Below are positions 11,301 through 23,300 of a stretch of DNA of 64,000 nucleotides, one piece after another. The number at the start of each line of letters is the position of its first letter. The stretch's first letter is position 1. The notes beneath the pieces were generated by a model. It was not told the origin of the DNA, did no database searches, and saw nothing but the letters and a program-made list of their open reading frames with translations. Source of the stretch: Winslowiella arboricola. Lineage in GTDB: Bacteria; Pseudomonadota; Gammaproteobacteria; Enterobacterales; Enterobacteriaceae. The translations under genes and the position numbers were made by a program. The stretch covers positions 1-64,000 of the forward strand of contig NZ_JAODIM010000042.1 of assembly GCF_025527015.1 (NCBI RefSeq), read 5' to 3'.

Positions 11301-14300
11301 GAACTGAATACGATTGCGGTTGACGGTACGGTAAATGCCAGTGAACAAGGCCAGCCGCTGCTGATTAGCGGTAGCGGCAACGCCGGTGACACCATTCGTT
11401 TCACCCTGAATGGTGAGAACTACACTGCCACCGTTGGCGATGATAACCAGTGGAGCGCCAGTATTCCGGCTTCCGCGCTGGGTGCTATCGCCGATGGCAC
11501 TTATCCGCTAACCGTGACCGCCACCAGTGCCAGCGGCAACACCAGTACCACCAGCAGTAATCTGACTTTCGATACCGCTACGCCAGCGTTAACCGTGGCG
11601 CCGGTCTCCGGTGGTTACCTCAATAATCAGGAAAGCGCTGAAAACCTGACGATTAACGGCACCGGCGACAGCGGAGATAATGTCACGGTAACGCTGAATA
11701 ATGTCGATTACCCGGCGGTGGTAGACGGTGACGGTAACTGGTCAGTGCAAATCCCGTCCGATGTGCTGGCGTTGCTGCCGGATGGTCCATACACCGTCAG
11801 CGTGACGGTGGTGGATGCGGTGGGTAACACTAACACCTCCACCAGTCCGTTAATCGTCGCTGCCGATCCGGCTAATCTGCCGACCATCAGCGTCGATCTG
11901 TTTACCGGTGATGGTCAGCTGAATGGCGCTGAACAGGGTGAAAGCCAGATTCTGCGCGGTACCACCACCAATGTACAGGCCGGACAGCTGGTGACGGTGA
12001 CTCTTAACGGCCAGCAGTATACTGGCGAAGTTGAATCCGGTGGCGCATGGACGGTCAATATCCCGGCGAGCGCTTTTGCCGGCCTGCAAAACAGTACACA
12101 AACCTTTGATGTCAGTGTCAGTGATCTTGCGGGTAACCCCGCCACCGGCAGTGAGACCTTTACCGTCGATAACAGCTTCAGCGCACTGGCGATTGGCATT
12201 ATCAGCGGCGATGATTATCTGAACGCCACCGAAGCGCAATCCGATCTTACTATCAGCGGCAGTACTAATAATGTGGCTGAGGGTACCGCCGTAACGGTGA
12301 CCGTAAATAGCATTGCTTACACCGGCACCGTTGACGCAGATGGCAAATGGAACATCATCGTGCCGTCCGCCGATTTGCAGAATCTGCCAGATGGCCCGCT
12401 GACGGTGACCGCCACCAGCACTGATATCAACAATAACCCGATCACCAGTGAAAATACGCTTAATGTGGCGATCAATACCCTGCCGCAACCGACGCTGGAT
12501 ACGCCGTTTGGTGATGGCGTGCTCAGTGCGGAAGAAGCGCAGAATCCGCAGACGCTAAGCGGCACCACCGGCGTAATTGCTGATGGTCAGAAAGTGTTTG
12601 TTACGGTAGGCGGTGTTGAATATGCGGCGCTGGTTGATGGCCAGGGTAACTGGAATGTGACCATTCCGGCCGCCACGCTGCAAAATCTGCCAGATGGCAA
12701 CGCCAATGTGGTGGTGGTGGTGGTCAGCGATGTGGCTGGCAACAGCGACAGCTTAACCACGCCGGTGGTGGTGGACAGCACGCCGCCGGATATTGTGCTT
12801 AACCCTGTCTCCGGTGATGGTGTTATCAACGCGACTGAACAGGGACAGCCGCTGACAGTCAGCGGTAGCAGCGAAGCGGGCAGCACGGTGGTCGTCACCC
12901 TGAACGGCATCGCTTATCCGGCAATCGTCGCGGCCAACGGCAGCTGGAGCGCCACGGTTCCGGCCAGCGCGTTGCAGGATTTGAGTGACGGCAAATACGA
13001 TATCAGCGTCACCGCCACCGATGCCAATGGCAACAGCGCCACAGTGCTGACGCCGGTCACGCTGGATACCAGCACACCAGCCTTTACCGTCGCGGTGATT
13101 GCCGGTGACGGCACTCTGAATGCTACGGAGCAGGGACAACCGCTGACGATCAATGGTACCGGCACCGCCGGTGACAGCGTCAGCCTGACGCTGAATGGCA
13201 ACAGCTACAGCGCCACCATCGGGGAAAATGGTCAGTGGACGGTTAACGTTCCGGCTGCCGATCTGTCCACCCTGACTGATGGTTCTTATCCGGTCAGCAT
13301 CACGGTCAGCGATGCTGCAGGCAACAGCACCACGCAACAGGTCAGCCTGCCGGTAGATATTACTCCTCCAGCCCTGACTTTAAATCCGCCTTCCGGCGAT
13401 GGCATTCTCAGTAGCACCGAGCAGGGACAACCGCTGCTGCTTAACGGCAGCGGTGAATCCGGCGACAACATCATCGTCAGCCTTAACGGTAAAACTTACC
13501 AGGCAACGGTTGGCGTAAATGGCCAGTGGTCACTGGAAGTGCCTGCCGTCGATCTGGCGGCATTAACCGAAGGAGCTAATCCGCTTAGCGTTACCACCCG
13601 CGATAGCGCGGGTAACACCACTACGGTAGAAAGCAGCCTGACGCTGGATACCACCGCGCCAACGCTGACTGTAGCGATTGATACCTTTGCCGGTAATGGC
13701 ATTGTTGATGGCGCAGAGCGGGCGGTAGATCAGATCCTGAGCGGTACTACCAATGCCGAAGCAGGACAAACGGTGACGGTAACGCTTAATGGTATCAGCT
13801 ACACCGGTCTGGTGCTGGCGGGTGGTGCGTGGAACGTCACCATCCCGGCAGGGGCGATGGCGGGCTTAAATGATGGCAGCCAGACGCTGGCAGTCAGCGT
13901 CACCAATGCCGCCGGTAACAGCACCAGCGTCACCGACAGCTACAGCATCAACACCAGCGGCAGCAGCCTGGCGATTGCACCGGTCAGCGATGGTTATCTG
14001 AATGCTGACGAACAAGGGGCAGCGCTGACCATCAGCGGCCAAAGCACTAATGTTACCGCGGGCAGTATCGTGGTGGTGACGGTGAATGGCGTGGGTTATA
14101 ACGCCACGGTTAATGCCGACGGCAGCTGGACGGCCACGGTGCCCGCGGGGGCGCTGAATGCGGTTGCTGATGGTCCGTTAGCGATCAGTGCGGCGGTAAA
14201 TGATGCTGCCGGTAATCCGGTCACCAGCACCAGCAGCGTGACGGTGCTGGCCGATACCCTGCCGACGGTAACCATTAATCAGCCGTTTGGTGATGGCTCA

Positions 14301-17300
14301 CTGAATGCCGATGATATCGCGGCGAACGGCACGTTAACCGGCATCACCGGTATTACCGGTGATGGCCAGACGGTCAGCGTCAGCTTTGGCGGCGCGACTT
14401 ACACTGGCACGGTCGCCAGCGATGGTAGCTGGACTATCTCCATTCCAGCCGCAGCCTTGCAGGATCTGCAACAGGGCACCACCAGCTTTACCGTTACCGT
14501 CAGCGATGTGGCAGGCAATACCGCCACCGGCACCGGCAGCGTGCTGGTGGATACACTGCCGCCAGATCTGCAAGTGGGTGTGCTGTCGGGTGATGGCGTA
14601 GTCAATGCCACCGAACTGGGGCAGCCGCTGGCAGTCAGCGGCACCGGTGAAAATGGCGCGACCATTGTGGTCAACTTTGCTGGCACGCCTTATACCACCA
14701 CGGTTGATACTGACGGTAACTGGACGCTCAATATCCCGGCGACTGCCCTGAGCGATCTGACTAACGGCAACTACGATCTGACGGTGACCGCCACCGACAG
14801 CGCGGGCAACAGCACGCAGCAGTCGACTTCATTTACGGTGAAAGCCGACGCCGCTTCACTGCCAACCATCAGCTTTGATCCTTTTGCCGGCAATGATGTG
14901 GTGGACGGCGCCGAGCAGCAAACGGCGCAGATCCTTTCGGGTGTCACCACCAATGTCGAAGCGGGTCAGACGGTTACCATTACCCTCGATGGCGCTATCT
15001 ATACCGCCATTGTGCAGCCGAGCGGGGCATGGAGCGTTTCGATTCCTGCCTCCGCGTTACTGGATCTGGCGAATGGCGACAACAGTCTGACAGTGGCAGT
15101 GAGTGATGCCGCGGGTAATGGCGTCAGCAACAGCCTCGACTTTAACGTTAACAATGCGGCATCCGGACTGGTCGTCGATCCGATTAGCGGCGACGGCTAT
15201 CTGAATGCCGCTGAAGCGGGTCAGGATCTGCTGATCAGCGGTACGTCGCAAAATGTGGCGACCGGCAGCACGGTCACCATTGAGTTTAATAACCAGACCT
15301 TTACCGCTGAAGTTGGCGCAAATGGCGTCTGGAGCGTGGCGATCCCGCCGGCCGCATTGGCGGGTCTGGCGGATGGTCCGGCCACCGTCAGCGTTAGCGC
15401 CACCGATGCGGCAGGCAATCAGGTATCGGGTAATGCCACGCTGAATGTGCAGGTCAGTGAGCTGCCGAATGCCACTATTTTGCCGCCGTTTGGCGACAGC
15501 ATCCTGAATGCGGCAGAAACGGGCAGCACGCAAACCCTGCGTGGCAGCACCGGCATTGAGGGTGACGGACAGCGTGTCAGCGTTACGATTAACGGCGTTG
15601 ACTACGACGGCCTGGTGGACAGCGATGGCAACTGGACGGTCAGTCTGTCACCGGCGGTACTTCAGACGCTGGCCACCGGCAGCATGGTGGTGACAGTCAC
15701 TGACGCTGCGGGTAACCAGGATCAGATCACCGCGCCATTTAATGTCGATCGCATTCCACCAGCCTTAACCATCGATACTATTGCTGGTGACGGCCGGGTC
15801 AATGCGGCGGAATCGGTGGCGGCTATTGCCATCTCTGGTACCACTACGGCGCAGGAGGGGCAGATTGTTACCGTCACCCTTAACGGACAAAGCTATACCG
15901 CCACTGTGAATGCCAGCGGTATCTGGTCTCTGGATCTGCCTGCTGGCGCGCTGGCGGGCATCAGTAACGGCAGTTATACCCTGACCGCGACGGTAGCAGA
16001 TGCGGCAGGCAACCCGACCAGCAGCAGCAGTGCGGTGACGGTGGAAACCGCCGCGCTGGTGCCGACGATTAATACTCCCTTTACCGATGGCTATCTGAAC
16101 AGCGCCGAATCTCAGCAGCCGCAGACGCTGAGCGGTACCACTGGTGCCACCGGCGCCGGACAATCAGTAGTGCTCAATATTGGCGGCACCGATTACAGCG
16201 CGCAGGTGGATGCCAGCGGTAACTGGTCACTGGTGTTACAGCCCGCCACGCTACAGGATCTGAGCAGCGGCAATCTGCCGATTGTGGTGACGGTAACCGA
16301 TGCCTCCGGCAATCAGGGGGTGATCGACAGCACCGCCAGCGTTGATTTCCAGGCACCGGTGCTGACCATCGGCGCCATTGCTGGCGATAACATTATCAAT
16401 GCCGCCGAGTACCAGCAGGTGGTGCCAGTCAGCGGTACCGCCTCGGTGAGCGAGGCGGGGCAGCAGGTGACAGTAACCTTTAATGGCGTCACTTATCAGA
16501 CGCTGGTACAGAGTGACGGCAGCTGGAGCGTCAACCTGCCCGCGGGGGCATTGCAGGGACTGGCCGATGGCAGCTACCAGGTTAGCGCTGAACTCAGTGA
16601 TAAAGCGCTGAACAGCACCAGCGTCAATCAGACCATTACCATCGATGCCAGCCCGGCTACCCTGCCGACGCTGACCATCAGTGCGGTGTCGGGTGATAAC
16701 TATATTAATCAGGCTGAAGCGGGTCAGATTCTGGCGATCTCGGGCACCAGCACCAATCTGGAAGCGGGTCGTACGGTTAGCGTGCTGCTGAATGGCAAAA
16801 CCTATACCGCGACGGTCGGCGCCAACGGCGACTGGACCACCAATGTACCGGCCGCCGATGTGGGTGCGCTGGTCGATGGTGCGCAAACCATCACCGCCTC
16901 GGCGACCGACAGCGCAGGCAATCCGGCCAGCAATACCCATAACGTCACGGTGATTGCGGCGGCGGCGGAACAGCCAACGCTGAGTTTTAATCCGGTCAGC
17001 GGCGATGACATTGTCAATGCGCAGGAAACCAACAGTAATCTGATTATCAGCGGCACCAGCCAGCGCTTACCGGCTGGCAACACGGTACTGGTGACGCTGG
17101 ATGGTAAAACCTATAACGCCACGGTGGATGCCAACGGTAACTGGAGCACTACGGTGCCGGCTGCTGATGTGCGCGAACTGGATCAGGGCAATAATACGGT
17201 GACCGCCAGTGCGGCCGATGTCGCCGGCAACCCGGCTAATGCCAGCCATGACTTTACCGTTGATACAGTAGATCCATTGCTGAGCGTCACGCTGGATGCC

Positions 17301-20300
17301 GGTGATGTGCTGAATCTGGCGGAAGCACTGGCCGGACTGCTGGTCAGTGGTCAAACCGATGCGGGATTAACCGTCACGGTAACGCTGAACAATAAAGAGT
17401 ACAGCGCGACGGCGGATGCTAATGGCGCCTGGAGTCTGACCATTCCATCTGGCGATCTGCTGCTGCTGCAGGATGGCGAACTGGGCGTTGGCGTATCGGT
17501 TACTGACCGTGCGGGTAACACCAGTACCGAAGTGGTCGATCTTGATGTGCTGATTAATGCGCTGCCAGTGCTGAACATTACCACCCCGTTTGTCGATGGT
17601 CTGTTAAACGCGGCGGAATCGCTGGTTGCGCAGACGATCAGCGGCACATCCAGCAATCTTGCGGTGGGTACTGCGGTGGTGGTCACCATTGGCGGACTGA
17701 CCTTTAATGGCACGGTCAATGCGAACAACGTCTGGAGCGTGAATATTCCGGCGGGCAGTCTGGCCGCTCTGAGCGACGGGCAGTTGCAGGTGGAGGTCAG
17801 TGCGGCAGACAGTGCCGGTAACCCGGCAACCGCTACGGTCAGCGCCGATGTGCTGATCAATACGCTGCCGGATGCCACCATTCTGACGCCATTTGTTGAT
17901 GGTTTACTGAATGCGGCGGAAGCGGGTGTTAATCAGCTGATTAGCGGCACCACCGGCATCACCGGCGGCGGCCAGACCGTAACGCTGAAAATTGATAACA
18001 CCACCTTTACCACCACCGTCGATCAAAATGGCAACTGGAGCGCCACGCTGACGCCAACGCAACTGGCGGCGCTCGGCAACGGGACGCATACCATTGACGT
18101 CACCGTTACCGACCGTGCGCAGAACAGCGATAACACAACGCTTGGATTTAGCGCCATTATTACCGGCCTGCCTGATCCAACGCTGGCAACGCCGTTTGTG
18201 GATGGCTTCCTGAATGCGGCCGAAGCGGCTGTCAACGGTGCACTGACCGGCACCACCGGCATCACCGGAACGCAAAGCGTCACGGTCACGCTGAATGGCA
18301 CTACTTATGACGCCACCGTGGATGTCACCACGGGCGCATGGAGCCTGCCGCTGACCAGTGGCCTGTTGCAGAGCTTGCAGGACGGCAACCTGCCGATCAG
18401 CGTGGTGGTCACCGATGCGGCAGGTAACGTCGGTAGCACCAGTGGTTCGCTGACCGTAGCGGTGAATACGCTGCCGAATGCAACCATCAATCTGCCCTTT
18501 GGCGATGGCGCGCTGAATATTGACGAAGCGGCGCTGAGTCAGCTGATTAGCGGTAAAACCGGGGTCGTGGGCGCCGGTCAAAGCGTCAGCGTAGTGATTA
18601 GCGGCTTCAATGGCGACAACCCGGTAACCGCTACGGTGGATGTTAATGGCAACTGGTCGCTATCACTCACACCAACCCAGCTGGCGACGCTGGCGGATGG
18701 TACCCATACCATCACAGTTACTGCCAGAGACGCGGCGGGGAACAGTGATGTGGAGACGCTGAATGTCACCACCGCGCTGACCCTGCCGGAACCGGTTATC
18801 AACACACCGTTTATCGATGGCGTGCTGAATATTGCCGAAGCGGGTGCGGCGGTGACGCTGACCGGCAGAACCGGGGTGGATGGACTTAACCAGGGTGTGC
18901 AGCTGACCATCGATGTTAACGGTATCAGCTATACCGGCAGCGTTGATGCCAGTGGCAACTGGTCGGTAAATATTCCGGCAGGGGCATTAAGTAGCTTAAC
19001 TAACGGAACCCATACCATTAATGTCACGGTCACCGACAGTGCCGGGAACACCAACAGCGAGAGCCTGAACTTTACTGCCTCACTGACGGCGCCGGTGCCG
19101 ACGCTGGATCTGCCATTTACTGACGGTTATCTCAATGCCGCCGAAGCGCTGGCCGGCGGAGTGTTAAGCGGTAAAACCGGCATCACCGGTGCGGGCCAGT
19201 CAGTCAGCGTGACGATTGCCGGCACCACCTATACCGGCGCTACGGTTGATGCTAACGGTAACTGGACGCTGAATGTCGGCACCGGCGTGCTGTCAGCGCT
19301 GGGGCAGGGGGCGGCCAGCGTAGCGGTGCAGGCCACCGACAGTGCCGGTAACATTGGGGCGATTAATGGCAGCTTTACGGTCGATACCCAGCTGCCGACC
19401 ATCGCCATTACGCCATTTACCGGCGATAACGCGCTGACTTATCTGGAGAGTTTAACCACCCAAACTCTGAGCGGCACCACCACCGGCGCTAGCATTGGCT
19501 CGGTGGTGACGGTAACCATTGGCACCGCCACCCTGAGCGGCGTGGTGCAGGCAAATGGCAACTGGACGGTGAATGTGACGCCAGCGGCGATGGTGCAGCT
19601 CGGTACCACCAGTGGCACTATAAGTGCTTCGGTTAGCGATCTTGCCGGTAACGTCGGCAATGCCAGCGCAACGGTAACCGTTGACCTGACGCCGCCGCCA
19701 GCGCCACTGGTTACGCTGACGCCGGTAGGCGGCGATAATATTATCAATGTCGCCGATGGTACCGGTAATGTGACGCTGAGCGGTACCTACGGCAATATTG
19801 GTACGCTGGGCGGTAACGTTACCGTCACCATTAATGGCGTTGCGGCCGGTACAGCCGTGGTATCAACCGATGATGGCAGCTGGAGCATCAGCGTACCTAA
19901 CGCCAGCTTTATTGATGGCAATGCGATTGTACGGGTTACCGCTACTGGTCTGGATGGTACCGCCACCTCCACTTCAACGGTGGTAGTAGATCGTGTGCCG
20001 CCAGTGCTGACCATTGGTAACTTCACCACTGATAATGTGTTAAACAGCACCGAAGCGGCAGCCACCCAGACCATCACCGGTACTGCATCGGTGAGCGAAG
20101 CGGGCCGTACCGTCACGGTGACATTGAATGGCAAAAACTACAGCGCGGTGGTGCAGGCCAATGGCAGCTGGTCGGCGGCGGTGCCGGCGGCAGATTTGCA
20201 GGCGCTGAGCCAGGGCACGCAAACCATCTCCGCTACCCTCACTGATGCGGCGGGCAATCCGGGAACCGCCAGCCATATTATTTCGGTTGATACCGGTGCG

Positions 20301-23300
20301 CCGCTGCTGCAGGTGGATGCGCTGGTTGGCGATAATGTCCTGAATGCGGCCGATATTCTGTTAACCCAGACCTTAACCGGTACCGTATCCGGCGCGCCTG
20401 GACAGACGATTGGCATCTATCTCGGCGATGGTGCGCCGATTGCCACCGGCGTGGTCAGCGACAATGGCACCTTTAGCATCGATCTGTCGCCAGAGGTGCT
20501 GGGAAGCCTGGCGGAAGGGCCGCTGGTGTTCGGCGTGCGCGTCAGCGATGCAGCAGGCAACCAGACTGACGCCACCTTAACCGTGAATAAAGTGGTTAAC
20601 AGCGCGCTGAACCTGGTGGTTGATACGCTGTTTGGTGATGGCTTCCTGAATGCTCTCGACACCAGTGTGGCGCAAACCATCAGTGGTATCACGACCTCGG
20701 CAGGCATTGGCGCGAAAGTCGCGTTAACCATTGGCGGCACCACCTTAACCGCCGATGTCGGTCAGGATGGTAAATGGGCGATTATCGTGCCGCCGAGCCT
20801 GTTGCAGATCTTTGATGATGGCAACCTGGCGCTGAAAGTGACGCTGACCGATGCCGCGGGCAACACCAGCGTTGTCGATAAAGCCTTTACCGCGATTGTT
20901 GATAATCTGCCGGTGATTGGCAATCTGACCGGCCTGTTTGGCGGTGATGGTCTGCTGAATATTGTCGAAGCCGCGACTGAGCAGACGGTGAAAGGGGTCG
21001 TCACCGCGGCGACCGGCTCAACGGTCACGGTGACGCTTGGCAGTAAATCTTACGCAGCGACGGTCAATGCGCTGGGTGAATGGAGTGTCAAAATTCCACC
21101 ACTGGATCTCGGCGCACTGACCAATGGCACCCTCGCGCTGGGGGTGAAAGTGGTGGATCCGGCGGGTAATACCACCTCCACCTCGGTTGATGTCGGTATC
21201 TTTACCGCGCAGCCTTCCATCACCCTGAGTCCAATCTTTGGCGATGGCATTCTGAATATTGCCGACCTCGCTACCGGCCAGATTATCAGCGGTGTGGTGA
21301 ATAATGTGGCGGCGGGCAGCACCATTACGCTGGGAATTGGCAGCAATACGGTGACGGCGACGGTAGGGGCCAATGGCGCCTTTAGCGCCACCGTCTCGCC
21401 GGATATTCTTGGTACCTTAACCAGCGGTAATTTAACTGTCTCCGCCAGTGTGACCGATGCGGCGGGCAATACCACCTCCGCCTCGCAGGGACTGGTGGTC
21501 GACGTTATTCGTCCGGTGGTCAACCTTGCCACACTGTTTGGCGACGGACTGCTGAATGCGGCCGATGCGCTGTTAACCCAGACTATCACCGGTACGGTCA
21601 CCGGTGCGGAAGCCGGATCCCGGGTGGTGATTACTATCGGTGGACAGCAGTTTGTCACCACCACTACCGGTAGTGGTTTCAGCCTGGCGCTGACGCCAGC
21701 GATTCTGCAGGGATTACTGGACGGTAATCTGACGGTGGGCGTGGCGGTTACCGACAGCGCCGGTAACACCGGTAGCGCCACTGCCGGTGCAGTGATCGGT
21801 ATTCATAATCTGCCGGTGATTACGCTTAATCCGCTGTTTGGCGATGGCATTCTGAACCTGGTGGAATCGCTGGTGACCCAGACGATTACCGGTACGGTGA
21901 GCAATGCAGCTGGCTCGACAGTGAGAATCAATATCGGTAATTCCACGGTTACCGCCACGGTTGGCAGCGACGGTAAATTTAGTGCGGCGGTGGCGCCCGA
22001 TATTCTCGGCACTCTGCTGAACGGTAACCTGACGGTCGGCGTGTCGGTAACCGATACGGTGGGTAACACCACCGCGGTCAGCGCGGGCGTGCAGGTGGGT
22101 ATCAGTAATCCACCGACCCTGACGCTGAATACCGTGTTTGGCGATGGCGTACTGAGCGCCGCCGATCTTAACTCGACGCAAACCATTAGCGGCAGCAGCA
22201 ATAATCTGGCGGCTGGCTCAACGGTCAGCGTGACTCTCGGGGGTAAAAGCTACAGCGCGCTGGTGGCCAGCGGTGGCGGCTGGTCCATCAGCGTGTCAAA
22301 AGCGGATCTTGCGCTGCTCAGCAACGGTAATCTGACCGTCAATGCCTCGGCCACCGATGCTTACGGCAATGTGGCGACGAAGAGTGGTTCAGTCAGTGTG
22401 ATTACCAATACCCCGCCAACAGTGAGCATCAGCGCGGTATTTGGCGATGGCCTGCTGAATGCGACCGACGCGCAGAGCGCACAGACCATCACCGGTACCA
22501 CCACTAATGCTGAAGGGTCGACGGTAACGGTAAAAGTCGGCAGCGCGTTAACGCTGACCGGCATTGTTGCCGCCAATGGCAGCTGGAGCGTCTCGGTGCC
22601 GTCAGCCAGCCTGATCGCGCTGGCCGATGGCACGCAAAACGTCACGGCGACGGTGACTAACGCCGCTGGTAATAGCGGTAGCGGCAGCAGCAGCGCCAGT
22701 GTGATTACCCATACCCTGCCATCGGTAGCGTTGGGAGTGCTGTTCACCGATGGCTATCTGAATCTGTCGGAGGCTTCAACCACTGAAACCATCACCGGCA
22801 CATCAAGTAACGCTGTTGGCAGCCGGGTCTCGGTCGATGTGGCGGGCACGGTGTATACCACCACGGTGCAGGCGAATGGCAGCTGGAGCGTCAATGTACC
22901 GTCTGCAACACTGCGCGGTATCTCTGATGGCAGTCATACGGTACTGGTGACGCTGACCGATGCGGTAGGTAATACCTCGGTGGCGGGCAGCAGCTTTACC
23001 GCGAAAACCCACGATCTGCCGATTGTCGGGGTCGATCCGGTGCTGGCGCTGGTCAATGTGCTGCTGAATGGCCTGACGATTTCCGGCGGCACACTGAATC
23101 TGGCGCAGGGTACGCGCGTAAATGTGACCCTGAATGGTTCAACCATGCAGGCCACCACTGATGCGCTGGGTCGCTACAGCGTGAAATTTGCCGGCGGACT
23201 GCTCACGGCACTGAATCTGAACTCGATTGTAACAGTGACGGCGGTGGATGTGGCGGGTAACCCGGCATCGACCACCACCACCCTGTTGCTGGGTTCACTG

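Noticed and set aside
5878-23290. Tandem repeats considered as a CRISPR or satellite array
   Set aside because: The units are about 295 bases, in frame, diverged and code for Ig-like domains; there are no short identical repeats with unique spacers.
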